64,000 bases of DNA, taken from NCBI GenBank assembly GCA_910574715.1, contig CAJTCH010000020.1:1-64000 (forward strand). The letters are read 5' to 3'. Below, in pieces: positions 26,028-36,483 of this stretch (position 1 is the stretch's first letter; each line of letters opens with the position of its first letter). This DNA comes from Lachnospiraceae bacterium. GTDB taxonomy: Bacteria > Bacillota > Clostridia > Lachnospirales > Lachnospiraceae. Under the pieces are notes generated by a model, which saw only the letters and a program-made list of their open reading frames with translations, did no database searches and was not told the origin of the DNA. A program made the translations under genes and the position numbers.

Positions 26028-29000
26028 TCACTCTAATAACTCCAGGAAATCCTCTCTGCTCATATTGCCCAACTGACCCGCGGCGCCTCCGACTATCTCT
26101 TCTAACAGCTCCTTCTTCGATTCCTGGATCTTACGGATCTTCTCCTCCACCGATCCCTTAGCAATAAGCTGATAGACCGTGACCTTCTTATCCTGTCCGA
26201 TCCGGTGTGCACGATCGGTTGCCTGATTCTGTACTGCAAGATTCCACCATGGATCATAATGGATCACGACGTCCGCCCCGGTCAGGTTCAACCCCACGCC
26301 TCCGGCCTTCAGGGATATCAGAAATACTCTTGTATCATCCTCATTGAACTTCTTCACCAGCTTCAGCCGCTTCTCCTTGGATGTCTCCCCGGAGATCATG
26401 TAGAATGACAGTTCTCTCTTTGCAAGCTCCTGCCTGATGATCTCCAGCATAGAGACAAACTGAGAGAACAACAGGATCTTATGTCCGCCCTCTGCCGCCC
26501 GCTCAACCAGTTCAATACACGCTTCCAGCTTAGCGGATCCTCCTTTATAATTCTCAAAACACAGCGACGGGTCGCAGCAGACCTGTCTTAGTCTTGTCAG
26601 CTCCGCCAAGATCTGAATCTTATTCTTCTGGAATTCCGCTTTATCCTGCCCGGCGATCTGCTGGCGCATATGAACGACCTGCGCATCATATAACTCCTGC
26701 TGCTTTTTCTCGAATTTGACATAATGGATCTTCTCGATCTTATCTGGAAGGTCCTTCAATACGTCCCGTTTCAAACGCCGCAGGATAAATGGGGACGTCA
26801 TCTTCTTAAGCCTCTCCATCGCCGCTTCATCCTGATTCTTGATGATCGGAGCCTCAAAATCCCGCCTGAACACTTCGTATTTGTATAGAAAGCCCGGCAT
26901 CAGATAATCAAAGATACTCCAGATCTCACTGAGCCTGTTCTCGATAGGCGTGCCTGTCAATGCATATCTGATCTGGCTGTTGATCACCTTCACCGCCTTC
27001 GCCGCCACCGTCTGATGGTTCTTAATATACTGCGCCTCATCTATGATCTGATACAAGAACTCTTTGCCCTCGTATAACTCTGTATCACGTTTCAGCAGAT
27101 CATAAGACGTTACCAGCACGTCGGCCTCCCGGTAAGCTTCTAATTTGTTCCTGCGCTCTCCCTGTGTGCCTGTAACCAGGACAAACTTAAGCTCCGGTGC
27201 AAACCTGCGAAGCTCCTCGCCCCAGTTGAAGACCAGGGATGCCGGAGCTACCACCAAGGATACCCCTTCTCTTCCTTCCTGTTTTGCCGCAAGAAGCACT
27301 GCGATCACCTGTAATGTCTTCCCCAGCCCCATATCGTCCGCCAGGATTCCTCCAAACTTGAAGGCTTCCAGGGTACGCAGCCATCGGTATCCGTTCTTTT
27401 GATAGTTTCGGAGCACCCTTTCAAGCTCCTTAGGCAGTTGAAAATCAGAATCATTTACCGTCTTAAAATCTCTGACCAGATTGCGGAAATGGCTGTCGCG
27501 CTCGCTGTAGACATTTTCATTTTCTTCCAGCATCTTATCAAGATACAAGGTCCGGTACATGGGAAGCTCAATATTCCCTTTGAGGAAATCTTTCACCGAC
27601 AGATGGAGCGAATTCATCATCTCGTCAAGCATCTCATAGGAATTGTCTGTAAGATCCACAAAATCTCCGCTTTTCAAACGGTGATACTTCTTCTTGCTGC
27701 GGTAACTGTTAAGAATATCCAAGAGTTCCTCCGCCGGAAGATCTTCCGTCGCAATATCCAGATTCAGAAGTCCGCTCTTGATCGATACTCCCACGGACAT
27801 TTTCATCTTCTTCGTTACCTTAAGGTTTGAAAAACGCTTGGTACACTGAACCTCCCCCAGGCCGAACAATGCGTCTAACCCCTTCGCCAACACCTGGTAC
27901 ATGCATTCCTCATCTTTTCCGCAGTGAAGCTCCTGCTTCTCCCTATCCAACTGAGGGAACCACTGCCTTGCCAGGAAGAGGATCTCCCGTTCCCTGTGTT
28001 CTTCCCGCACGATATTCCCGTTCCACTTAACCCCTTCGCTCTCAGGTTTAATAAGCGGAAATTCTGTATCTCCGTAACGCACGCCCGGTTTGCAGGCAAT
28101 ATTATGATCCTCTGCATCCAGATAGAATATGAATTCCGCTTCCGGCGGCAGATACTCTTCGATCTCTTCCTCATTTTCTTCCGCGATATCTACAATATCC
28201 CGAATCTGCGGCAGTACGGAATAATAGAACTCACCCAGGTTATTTCTCCCGATCTGAAATGACAGGCTTCCGCCGTCACACTGCTCTGTCAATGGCCGGA
28301 TACGCTGCAAGAAGCCTTCCTCCATCCTGTATAAGCCGTCTCCCTCAATATAATAAGCCGTCTTCACTCCGTAAAACATATCAGGAAATTCACACTCCAC
28401 ATTGATTCCGTGAAATGTCTTGCTTTTACCTAATAGATTCTTATTAATTGACATAAAAACCCTGGGATTCCTCTCCCGGCAGGTCAGTTCACAGCGCTCC
28501 CGGCTGTCCGCATCCCGATTCTCATAGGCTACCGGTTCCCCCGACGCGATCTCATAGAATTGATCCAGGCGCCATCCAAAGAGATGCATTTCATTCTTCT
28601 TGGCTGCCACCTTCCTGAAATACGGCCCGGATTCCATCAGACGATTTTCAAACTCTCCTTCTTCCAGCACAAGATTTCTTATAAAGGCAATCCACTGTCT
28701 CCCCTTCTCAGTAAAATTCTCCAGCCGGTGATTAAGCTCCAGGCTGGTACCATAGCTCCCCATCGCGGAATTTCTTACATCTTCATCTAATTTAAACAGA
28801 TCTTTCACGAGCAGCATCTTCTTCTGCCCGATCTTAAATGAAACCATCAGCTTGCCGTCTTTCTGAACCAGACGCGGTACAAGCCGAATACTCTCATCAT
28901 CCCCCATAGCCCCTGAGATCGTCTGGTTGGCGTGATCCTTCTGGAATAAGAAGAGAATCTCACTCCCCCATATGTCCGTCGCATCTCCAAGGCGGTTCTG

Positions 29001-29360
29001 CTCTAAATATGCCGACAACATCTGCAGCGCTGCAGCCACATGCTCGCAATTATCCATCTGCGTATAATATCTGTAAAAATTCCCTCCAAACATGCTGCAG
29101 CTGCATTCTGCAGATATCGCCTGATCCCTGGAAAAAATAATGTGAACCTTGAATCTCTTACCCGCCCCCTTCTCCCTGTCCTTAACTTCGCATTCTATAA
29201 CTCCCATCGTCTCCTCATAACCGTTGATATAGCCGGTATCTATGCTCTTAAGCACAACTTGCTTCTGTGCCAGAAGCTCTTTTCCTCTTTTCACTGCATC
29301 CATTTTAAAATGCAGAGATTCCCTGATCTTAACGATATCAAAATATGTATATTGTTCCAT
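26028..29360 (-). CDS. SNF2-family helicase with SWIM zinc finger
   Basis: The 1110-residue protein carries an N-terminal SWIM finger (ECSCSMFGG ... NCEHVAAAL near residues 95-125), a middle SNF2-associated region, and a Swi2/Snf2 motor: GGILADDMGLGKTLQ (motif I) near 680, IIDEAQYIKN (DEAQ, motif II) near 780, ALTGTPIENRLSEIW (III) and the C-lobe VFLISLKAGGVGLNLTGAD with TDRAHRIGQ. Such proteins move along double-stranded DNA and act in DNA repair or transcription recycling in bacteria. The frame is open to 29408, but AGGAGG sits just before the ATG at 29360 and the protein then begins MEQYTYFDIV. Confidence 0.9.
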   Translation of the reverse strand: MEQYTYFDIVKIRESLHFKMDAVKRGKELLAQKQVVLKSIDTGYINGYEETMGVIECEVKDREKGAGKRFKVHIIFSRDQAISAECSCSMFGGNFYRYYTQMDNCEHVAAALQMLSAYLEQNRLGDATDIWGSEILFLFQKDHANQTISGAMGDDESIRLVPRLVQKDGKLMVSFKIGQKKMLLVKDLFKLDEDVRNSAMGSYGTSLELNHRLENFTEKGRQWIAFIRNLVLEEGEFENRLMESGPYFRKVAAKKNEMHLFGWRLDQFYEIASGEPVAYENRDADSRERCELTCRERNPRVFMSINKNLLGKSKTFHGINVECEFPDMFYGVKTAYYIEGDGLYRMEEGFLQRIRPLTEQCDGGSLSFQIGRNNLGEFYYSVLPQIRDIVDIAEENEEEIEEYLPPEAEFIFYLDAEDHNIACKPGVRYGDTEFPLIKPESEGVKWNGNIVREEHREREILFLARQWFPQLDREKQELHCGKDEECMYQVLAKGLDALFGLGEVQCTKRFSNLKVTKKMKMSVGVSIKSGLLNLDIATEDLPAEELLDILNSYRSKKKYHRLKSGDFVDLTDNSYEMLDEMMNSLHLSVKDFLKGNIELPMYRTLYLDKMLEENENVYSERDSHFRNLVRDFKTVNDSDFQLPKELERVLRNYQKNGYRWLRTLEAFKFGGILADDMGLGKTLQVIAVLLAAKQEGREGVSLVVAPASLVFNWGEELRRFAPELKFVLVTGTQGERRNKLEAYREADVLVTSYDLLKRDTELYEGKEFLYQIIDEAQYIKNHQTVAAKAVKVINSQIRYALTGTPIENRLSEIWSIFDYLMPGFLYKYEVFRRDFEAPIIKNQDEAAMERLKKMTSPFILRRLKRDVLKDLPDKIEKIHYVKFEKKQQELYDAQVVHMRQQIAGQDKAEFQKNKIQILAELTRLRQVCCDPSLCFENYKGGSAKLEACIELVERAAEGGHKILLFSQFVSMLEIIRQELAKRELSFYMISGETSKEKRLKLVKKFNEDDTRVFLISLKAGGVGLNLTGADVVIHYDPWWNLAVQNQATDRAHRIGQDKKVTVYQLIAKGSVEEKIRKIQESKKELLEEIVGGAAGQLGNMSREDFLELLE

Positions 29361-29464
29361 AGTCCTCCTGCTCTTTTGCGCGTTGCCGCATAAATCAGGC
29401 TCATTCAACCCTGATTACAGCTTATGTTTTCTTTAATCATATCACATTTACCGCACGGAATGCA

Positions 29465-29503
29465 AAAAAAGAGCAGAAAATGTTGAATTTTTCCGCTCTT
29501 TTT
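29465..29503 (-). terminator. Intrinsic terminator after patB
   Basis: On the minus strand AAAAAGAGCGGAAAA pairs with TTTTCTGCTCTTTTT (one mismatch) and is followed by a T run. It stands 5 bases after the stop of the aminotransferase gene. Confidence 0.8.
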
Positions 29504-29507
29504 ATGA

Positions 29508-30662
29508 TTATGCAAATTTTGCTTTCAACTCTTCCAGCGCTTTCACAACCGTTGACCTCGGACAAGCCAGATTGAACCTTGCGAACCCGTCTCCAAGCTT
29601 CCCGAAGAAGTTCCCGTCATTTGACGCGATATGGCATTCCTTCAGCAGATAATCGTGAAGCTTCTCCGAAGGCATCCCTGTCTTACGGAAATCCACCCAC
29701 ACCAGATAGGTCCCTTCCGGCTTGCACACAGTCAGAGAAGGAATCTCGCGTTTCACATAGTCTGTAAAATACTCCAGATTCCCGTCAATATAGCAGTTCA
29801 GCTCTGTCAGCCATTCCTCGGAATCATTGTACGCCGCCACAAGAGCCGCCTCTGCGAACGCATTATTCTCGGCCGCATGGGACCGCTCTGCGATCGCCTG
29901 ATACTTCTCCCTCAATGCTTCATTGAAAATAAAGCAGTTGGCCACATGGATACTTGCCAGATTAAATGCCTTGGACGGAGATGTGCAGACAATACACCTG
30001 TTCCGAATCTCTTCTGACAAGGAAGAGATAAATGTATGCTCATACCCTTCCGAGATCAATTCACTGTGGATATCGTCTGAGATTATGTACAGATCATGTT
30101 TTATGCAAATATCTGCAAATGCCTGTAATTCTTCTCTTCTCCATACACGTCCCGACGGATTGTGCGGATTGCAGAAGATCACGGCCTTCGTCTTCCCGGT
30201 GATCCGGCTCTCAAAATCATCCAAGTCCATGGTATAATAACCGTCATCATTTTTCATCGGGCTTTCTACCAGAACGCGGTCATTATCATTTACGACCTTA
30301 AAGAACGGACCGTATACCGGCGTCATGATGATAATCTCGTCACCTGCTTCCGAGACCGCCTGCACCGCGAAGGACAATCCCATCACAACATTAGGCACAT
30401 AGCAGATTTCCTCTTTCTTTAACTCCAATCCGTGTCTCCTCTTCATCCAGTTTATGATCGATTCATAATACCGATCTGATAAAAACTGATATCCGAAGGC
30501 TCCCTGTCCGGCTATTCTCTGCAGGCTCTCCGTGATTGCCGGGGCAACTTCAAAATCCATATCGGCGATCCACATCGGCGTTACATCCGATGTTACAAAC
30601 GGCACATCCCATTTCACACAATTCGTTCCTCTTCGCTCAATACCTTCATCAAAATGATACAT
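29508..30662 (-). CDS. patB: PatB/MalY-type PLP-dependent C-S lyase (cystathionine beta-lyase-like)
   Basis: The 384-residue protein is a fold-type I aminotransferase-like enzyme of the MalY/PatB group, which cleaves the C-S bond of cystathionine or cysteine to release sulfide or a thiol, pyruvate and ammonia. Marks are WIADMDFEVAPAI near residue 32, CNPHNPSGRVW near 165, SDDIHSEL near 200 and the Schiff-base Lys in SPSKAFNLAS near 232. It lies 38 bases after a CyuA-type cysteine desulfidase gene, so two sulfur-releasing enzymes are transcribed together. Plain transaminase activity is a less likely alternative. Confidence 0.85.
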   Translation of the reverse strand: MYHFDEGIERRGTNCVKWDVPFVTSDVTPMWIADMDFEVAPAITESLQRIAGQGAFGYQFLSDRYYESIINWMKRRHGLELKKEEICYVPNVVMGLSFAVQAVSEAGDEIIIMTPVYGPFFKVVNDNDRVLVESPMKNDDGYYTMDLDDFESRITGKTKAVIFCNPHNPSGRVWRREELQAFADICIKHDLYIISDDIHSELISEGYEHTFISSLSEEIRNRCIVCTSPSKAFNLASIHVANCFIFNEALREKYQAIAERSHAAENNAFAEAALVAAYNDSEEWLTELNCYIDGNLEYFTDYVKREIPSLTVCKPEGTYLVWVDFRKTGMPSEKLHDYLLKECHIASNDGNFFGKLGDGFARFNLACPRSTVVKALEELKAKFA

Positions 30663-30700
30663 CTCTAACCTCCAACATGATATTTATTCTGCCCGGAATC

Positions 30701-31978
30701 TTATTCTCCGATCATCATCTTAATGATCTCTTCATTGGTCTCCCTCATGCCTTCCTTCCCGAGACGTCCGATATTCGTAATCGTAGCCTCCACACCGTCT
30801 GTCACGATCCCGTCTCCCGCGTAGAACTGCTGCCCTCTTAAGTACATATTGTACCCTAAGATCCCGGCATCTACAGACGCGGCGATCTTGGCTGCACAGG
30901 ACGCCTTCGCCCCGTCGCACACCATACCGGATACGATCGCCAGTGCATTGACCACCGTATGTACCGCCTCTTCATAACCTCCTCCGCACAGATAAGCAAT
31001 TCCGGCTCCTGCCGCAGCTCCCGCGCTGACGGCTCCGCAGTACGCAGACAGCCTCCCGATCCCGGTCTTCTGGTGAATCGCTACAAGATTCGACAGTACC
31101 AGCGCACGGTATGCCTTCTCCTGCCCACATTCCTTCTCCTTCGCATATTCCAGGACCGGCAGTGAACAGGTCATCCCCTGGTTCCCGCTTCCCGCGTTGA
31201 TGATAACCGGAAGCTCGCAGCCGTTCATACGGGCATCCGATCCCGCTGCCGCCATAGCCTTGGCCCTCGTCCTTACATCCGTCCCATAAGTATCCAGCAG
31301 CACACTTCCGATGTTCGCACCGTAATCGCCGCGCAGACCTTCCTTGGCAATGGCCGTATTATACTCGATCTGACGGTCGATCACTTCCTTTACATCCTGA
31401 ATATCCACGGTATTGGCAAAATCCCAGATACTCTCCATATCCAGGAGACTCCTGTCTGTCAGCCCTTCCTCACTCTCGCCCTCTACAGGAACCGACATAA
31501 GCTTCTCGCCGTCCTTTTCGATCAGTACGATATTCGTATGATAGTTGGCGATGCGCACCTTCACATAAGAGTCTCCCTTGAATACGATCACGATAATGTC
31601 AAATGTGATACTGTTATCAATATGATCCACACTGACCGGTACCTTCTCAAGGAATTCCACCATCTGTCTGGTCTGTTCCTGGGAAACTTCTGCGATCACT
31701 TCCAGCTCCCGCTCCGGTTTCCCGGCAATGATCCCCGCCGCCGCTGCCGCCGGTATCCCTTTCAGATGGTTGGTATTAGGAACGATCACGCTCTTGACAT
31801 TCTTAATGATGCTTCCGCTCGCCCCGATACTCACCTTATCCGGAATGCATCCTAAGACTTCCCTGGCCTTCGCCGCCGCATAAGCCAGGGCGATCGGCTC
31901 CGTACACCCCATGGCCGGAACCAGCTCCTCCTCTAAAATCTGAACATACGCCTGGTACTTTTCATCTGATTTTTGCAC
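30701..31978 (-). CDS. cyuA: L-cysteine desulfidase / serine-dehydratase-like protein, second CyuA
   Basis: This 425-residue paralogue of the protein at 13790-15058 shares its motif blocks (AMGCTEPIALAYAAAKAR, ASGSIIKNVKSVIVPNTNH, ARMNGCELPVIINAGSGNQG, CDGAKASCAAKIAAS). The start is a GTG at 31978 with AGAGGAGGAG well placed before it. It forms an apparent operon with patB, which points to cysteine and cystathionine breakdown. The other copy is instead fused to an export train, so the two probably differ in regulation. L-serine deamination is an alternative reaction. Confidence 0.85.
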   Translation of the reverse strand: MQKSDEKYQAYVQILEEELVPAMGCTEPIALAYAAAKAREVLGCIPDKVSIGASGSIIKNVKSVIVPNTNHLKGIPAAAAAGIIAGKPERELEVIAEVSQEQTRQMVEFLEKVPVSVDHIDNSITFDIIVIVFKGDSYVKVRIANYHTNIVLIEKDGEKLMSVPVEGESEEGLTDRSLLDMESIWDFANTVDIQDVKEVIDRQIEYNTAIAKEGLRGDYGANIGSVLLDTYGTDVRTRAKAMAAAGSDARMNGCELPVIINAGSGNQGMTCSLPVLEYAKEKECGQEKAYRALVLSNLVAIHQKTGIGRLSAYCGAVSAGAAAGAGIAYLCGGGYEEAVHTVVNALAIVSGMVCDGAKASCAAKIAASVDAGILGYNMYLRGQQFYAGDGIVTDGVEATITNIGRLGKEGMRETNEEIIKMMIGE

Positions 31979-32168
31979 AATGCTCCTCCTCTGGCCTTTT
32001 CGACATTTTTCTTTATTATATGAAAATTCAAAAAAATTTTCAACTGTTTACAATCTACATTTCAAAATAATTAAAAGCTACCAATTTTGACTTTTCTCTC
32101 TTAGGCACTAAAAATAGCCATAGCTATCTCTTTGCAAAAATACATGTTCCCCTTTTTTCAAATCACTC

Positions 32169-32197
32169 TTGACACTTCCATTTTATTCCGCTAAAAT
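32169..32197 (+). promoter_or_regulatory. Sigma-A promoter of the marR-ABC-ABC operon
   Basis: TTGACA and TAAAAT are spaced by 17 bases. The leader to the ATG at 32257 contains repeated TCGAAC and ATTCGAACAT-like words that could be a MarR operator. Confidence 0.8.
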
Positions 32198-32256
32198 ATG
32201 TTTTGTATCGAACAGTTTTACAGAGAACAATTCGCATTCGAACATTAGGAGGCCAT

Positions 32257-32751
32257 ATGAAAAGGCGGGAAGAAAAGATAGGTTTTGAGATACGGAGACT
32301 TGACCACATGCTGGGCAGGAATATGCAGGCCCATGTAAGGGCGGCGGGAATCGACGAGGTCACGCTGATGCACGGATGGATCATCCGTTACCTGTATACC
32401 AATCAAGACAAGGATGTATTTCAGAAGGATATCGAGCAGTATTTTTCCATTGGCAGGTCTACCGTCACGAACATTATACAGTTGATGGAGCGAAAGGGAT
32501 ATATCGCCCGGGAATCCGTAGAACACGACGCCAGGCTTAAGAAAGTGGTATTGACGGAAAAGGGAATCCGCAATCAGGAGATGCTTGAAGATCTGGTCGA
32601 GAGTCTTGATACCAGGCTGGTGGACGGGATCACAGACGAGGAGTTATACGTATTCTACTCTGTGATTGAGAAATTAAAGAGGAATCTTACGAAACAGATA
32701 TGCTCTGACGGCAGAAAGGAGGAATTTGATGATCCGAACTTTATTGAGTGA
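32257..32751 (+). CDS. MarR-family regulator
   Basis: The 164-residue protein has the MarR winged-helix core: QKDIEQYFSIGRSTVTNIIQ (recognition helix) and the wing YIARESVEHDARLKKVVLT, then a helical dimerisation end. The frame extends upstream to 32203, but AGGAGG 5 bases before the ATG at 32257 decides the start, giving MKRREEKIGFE. Its 3' end overlaps the first ABC gene by 23 bases. It most likely represses its own operon and the exporter until a ligand binds, as is usual for this gene order in Clostridia. Confidence 0.9.
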   Translation: MKRREEKIGFEIRRLDHMLGRNMQAHVRAAGIDEVTLMHGWIIRYLYTNQDKDVFQKDIEQYFSIGRSTVTNIIQLMERKGYIARESVEHDARLKKVVLTEKGIRNQEMLEDLVESLDTRLVDGITDEELYVFYSVIEKLKRNLTKQICSDGRKEEFDDPNFIE

Positions 32752-34477
32752 AGTAAAAGAATATAAGAGAGCTTCGATTGCGACGCCGCTGTTCATGATA
32801 CTGGAGGTACTGATGGAGATGACGATCCCTTTTCTGATGGCTTCGATCATAGACGACGGCGTTAACGCAGGGGACCTTGGACATATCTACAAGGTCGGCG
32901 GCATCATGGTTGCGGCGGCTGCTATCGGGCTGCTTGCCGGAATCGCGGGAGGGCGATACGGCGCGAAGGCTTCCGCCGGACTGGCGAAGAACCTTCGCGA
33001 GACGATGTTCAACCACATCCAGACATTTTCATTTGCCAACATCGATAAGTACAGCACGGCAGGCCTGGTAACGCGTCTCACAACGGATGTGACCAATGTA
33101 CAGAATGCTTACCAGATGACCCTGCGCATGTTTACCCGGGCGCCGGCAAGCCTTCTGTGCGCCATGATCATGGCGTTCCGCATCAACGCACGGCTGTCCA
33201 ATATCTATCTTGCAGCCGTAGTGATCCTTGGAATTCTGCTGATGCTGATCATGCGCCATGCGACTCAGTATTTTCAGCAGGCATTTCCCAAATACGACGA
33301 CCTGAACGCATCTGTCCAGGAGAATGTCTCTGCGATCCGCGTAGTCAAGGCATATGTCCGTGAAGAACAGGAGACCGGCAAGTTCAAGAAGGCAAGCGAG
33401 AACATTTACCGGATATTCATGAAGGCAGAATGCAATCTGGTATATAACGCGCCGCTTATGCAGTTCACAGTCTATAGCTGTATCCTTCTGATCAGTTGGA
33501 TCGGAGCGAAGATGATCGTATCCTCTTCGCTGACCACGGGAGAGCTGATGAGCCTGCTTGCCTACTGTATGAACATCCTCATGAGTCTGATGATGCTGTC
33601 TATGGTGTTCGTTATGATATCCATGAGTACGGCGAGTATCAGGCGTATCTCAGAGGTACTCGGCGAGACCAGTGATATTAAGAATCCGTCCGAACCGATC
33701 TATGAAGTGACAGACGGAAGTATCGAATTTCGCCACGTGGATTTTGCATACCGCAAGGACAGTGAGCGGCCGGTCCTTAAGGATATCAATCTTAAGATCT
33801 GCTCCGGGGAAGTGATCGGAATCATCGGCGGGACCGGAAGCGCCAAGACCAGTCTTGTGAACCTGATCAGCCGTCTCTACGATGTGACGGACGGAGAGAT
33901 TCTTGTCGGAGGACGCAATGTAAAGGAATATGACATGGAGGCTTTGCGAAATCAGGTGTCTGTAGTGCTTCAGAACAATGTACTGTTCTCCGGCTCTATT
34001 CTTGATAATCTCAGATGGGGCGACGAAAATGCCACGGAGGAAATGTGCCGGGAAGCATGCCGCCAGGCGTGTGCGGATGAATTCATCCGGCAGCTTCCAA
34101 ACGGGTATGAAACCTACATCGAACAGGGCGGAAGCAATGTATCCGGCGGCCAGAGACAACGGCTCTGTATTGCAAGAGCGCTCCTTAAAAAGCCGAAGAT
34201 CCTGATCTTAGACGACAGTACCAGCGCGGTGGATACGGCTACGGACGCAAAGATCCGCAAGGCCTTTTGCGAAGAGATCCCGGACACGACAAAGCTTATT
34301 ATTGCCCAGCGGATCACAAGCGTCAAGGATGCCGACCGCATTATCGTGATGGAAGAAGGCTGTGTGGACGGTTTCGGAACCCATGAAGAGCTACTTGCGG
34401 AAAATGCCATTTACCGCGAGGTCTATGAATCGCAGACCAACGGCGGCGGAGATTTTGATGAGAAGGCAGGTGAATAG
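32729..34477 (+). CDS. Heterodimeric ABC exporter, degenerate-site subunit
   Basis: The 582-residue half-transporter has six membrane helices followed by an ATPase domain with an altered Walker A (GGTGSAKTS, Ala for the last Gly), signature VSGGQRQRLCIARALL and Walker B ILILDDSTSAVD, where the catalytic Glu is Asp. This is the typical degenerate-site partner in exporters like TM287/288. AAGGAGG precedes the ATG at 32729; the TTG three bases earlier is less likely. It works with the next gene as a multidrug-type exporter in the membrane. The substrate is unknown. Confidence 0.92.
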   Translation: MIRTLLSEVKEYKRASIATPLFMILEVLMEMTIPFLMASIIDDGVNAGDLGHIYKVGGIMVAAAAIGLLAGIAGGRYGAKASAGLAKNLRETMFNHIQTFSFANIDKYSTAGLVTRLTTDVTNVQNAYQMTLRMFTRAPASLLCAMIMAFRINARLSNIYLAAVVILGILLMLIMRHATQYFQQAFPKYDDLNASVQENVSAIRVVKAYVREEQETGKFKKASENIYRIFMKAECNLVYNAPLMQFTVYSCILLISWIGAKMIVSSSLTTGELMSLLAYCMNILMSLMMLSMVFVMISMSTASIRRISEVLGETSDIKNPSEPIYEVTDGSIEFRHVDFAYRKDSERPVLKDINLKICSGEVIGIIGGTGSAKTSLVNLISRLYDVTDGEILVGGRNVKEYDMEALRNQVSVVLQNNVLFSGSILDNLRWGDENATEEMCREACRQACADEFIRQLPNGYETYIEQGGSNVSGGQRQRLCIARALLKKPKILILDDSTSAVDTATDAKIRKAFCEEIPDTTKLIIAQRITSVKDADRIIVMEEGCVDGFGTHEELLAENAIYREVYESQTNGGGDFDEKAGE

Positions 34478-34479
34478 AT

Positions 34480-36384
34480 ATGCCGGGACCAATGAACAGG
34501 GGGCCGAGAGGAGTAAAGCCTCAGGTGAAAAACCCCATGAAGATATTTAAAAGACTGATGGGCTATGTGTTCCAGTATTATAAGCTTCATTACATAGCTG
34601 TGATCGCGCTGATATTCATAAGCGTGATCGCAAGTGTACAGGGCACTATGTTTATGAAGAATCTGATCGACGATTATATTACACCGTTTCTTCTGACGGA
34701 TACGCCGGATTTCACACCGCTGACCCGTGCGATCGCAAGGGTCGCAGCATTCTACGGTGTAGGGATCATCGCTACTTATGCGTACAACCGGATCATGGTA
34801 AATGTGACTCAGGGGACATTAAGATCCCTTCGGGATGATCTGTTTGCGCATATGGAACGGCTTCCCATCAAGTATTTTGACACCCATGCCCATGGGGATA
34901 TTATGTCTGTCTATACCAACGATATAGATACCCTGCGCCAGATGATCAGCCAGAGTATTCCGCAGGTAGTCAGCAGCGCCATCACTATCGTCAGCGTGTT
35001 CATCAGTATGCTGATCTTAAATATACCGCTGACAGCAGTAACACTTCTGATGGTTGCCGTTATGATCTTAAGCTCCAAGGCTGCCGCCGGACGAAGCGGC
35101 AAATACTTCTTAGAACAGCAGGCGAACTTAGGAGCAGTCAATGGATATATCGAAGAGATGATGAACGGCCAGAAGGTGGTGAAGGTATTCTGCCACGAAG
35201 AAGAGAACAAGAAATCCTTCAAGGAACTGAACGACCGTCTGTATGTCAGTGCAGACCGCGCCAATACCTATGCCAATCTCTTAGGGCCGATCACCGCACA
35301 GCTCGGCAATATCAGCTATGTAGTCTGTGCGATCGTAGGCGGAGCGCTTGCCCTGAACCATGTGGGCGGATTCACCCTTGGCGGGCTTGCAAGCTTCCTG
35401 ACCTTCAATAAGAGCTTCAGCATGCCGATCAATCAGGTAAGCCAGCAGTTGAATGCGGTGGTGATGGCGATGGCCGGGGCGCAGCGTGTCTTTGAGATGT
35501 TGGATGAGGAGGCAGAGCAGGATCAGGGATATGTGACGCTGGTCAATGCTGTTGAGGAGAACGGACATTTGACAGAGAGCGACACGCGAACCGGAAGATG
35601 GGCTTGGAAGCATACCCACCAGGCGGACGGCAGTATCGACTATGTAGAAGTACGGGGTGATGTGGTATTCAACGGAGTAGATTTTGGTTATAACAACGAC
35701 AAGATCGTACTCCATGACGTGAAACTCTTCGCCGAACCGGGACAGAAGATCGCATTCGTCGGCTCTACCGGCGCCGGCAAGACAACGATCACGAACCTGA
35801 TCAACCGATTCTACGATATTCAAGACGGGAAGATCCGCTACGACGGCATCAACATCAACAAGATCAGAAAATCCGACCTGCGCCGTTCTCTTGGTATCGT
35901 ACTCCAGGATACCCATCTGTTCACCGGAACCGTGATGGAAAATATCCGTTTCGGCAAATTAGATGCGACGGACGAGGAAGTGATCGCAGCGGCAAAGCTT
36001 GCCAATGCGGACGGATTCATCCGAAGGCTTCCCAATGGGTATGACACCATGCTGACCGGTGACGGAGCAAACCTAAGCCAGGGACAGAGACAGCTTCTTG
36101 CGATCGCCCGCGCCGCGGTAGCTGATCCACCGGTGCTGATCCTGGATGAAGCGACAAGCTCTATCGATACCAGAACCGAACGGATCGTACAGGACGGTAT
36201 GGATAAGCTGATGAATGGCAGGACTACCTTTGTGATCGCCCATAGGCTGTCGACAGTGCGCAATTCAGATTGTATCATGGTGCTGGAACAGGGACGGATC
36301 ATTGAGAGGGGAACGCATGAACAGTTGATCGAAGAGAAAGGGAAATATTATCAATTGTATACCGGGAATGCGATCAGTGCTTAA
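34480..36384 (+). CDS. Heterodimeric ABC exporter, canonical-site subunit
   Basis: The 634-residue partner has an N-terminal extension of about 20 residues, six helices, and an ATPase domain with Walker A GSTGAGKTT near 430, signature LSQGQRQLLAIARA and Walker B VLILDEATSSID with the catalytic Glu, followed by the switch His in VIAHRL. About 40 residues between the transmembrane and ATPase parts (TGRWAWKHTHQADG) form an insertion common in this subunit. The gene starts 3 bases after the stop of the first subunit. Confidence 0.92.
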   Translation: MPGPMNRGPRGVKPQVKNPMKIFKRLMGYVFQYYKLHYIAVIALIFISVIASVQGTMFMKNLIDDYITPFLLTDTPDFTPLTRAIARVAAFYGVGIIATYAYNRIMVNVTQGTLRSLRDDLFAHMERLPIKYFDTHAHGDIMSVYTNDIDTLRQMISQSIPQVVSSAITIVSVFISMLILNIPLTAVTLLMVAVMILSSKAAAGRSGKYFLEQQANLGAVNGYIEEMMNGQKVVKVFCHEEENKKSFKELNDRLYVSADRANTYANLLGPITAQLGNISYVVCAIVGGALALNHVGGFTLGGLASFLTFNKSFSMPINQVSQQLNAVVMAMAGAQRVFEMLDEEAEQDQGYVTLVNAVEENGHLTESDTRTGRWAWKHTHQADGSIDYVEVRGDVVFNGVDFGYNNDKIVLHDVKLFAEPGQKIAFVGSTGAGKTTITNLINRFYDIQDGKIRYDGININKIRKSDLRRSLGIVLQDTHLFTGTVMENIRFGKLDATDEEVIAAAKLANADGFIRRLPNGYDTMLTGDGANLSQGQRQLLAIARAAVADPPVLILDEATSSIDTRTERIVQDGMDKLMNGRTTFVIAHRLSTVRNSDCIMVLEQGRIIERGTHEQLIEEKGKYYQLYTGNAISA

Positions 36385-36483
36385 TATATCTTATGTTTTT
36401 GTCGATATTGATTGATATCAGATAAGAATATGTATCTTGTTTGATGCCAGATAATGATAAATTTTTAGAGCATCAAAAGTATA

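Noticed and set aside
32203-32256. Longer MarR start at 32203
   Set aside because: The extension lies in the leader right after the promoter, and AGGAGG clearly marks the ATG at 32257.
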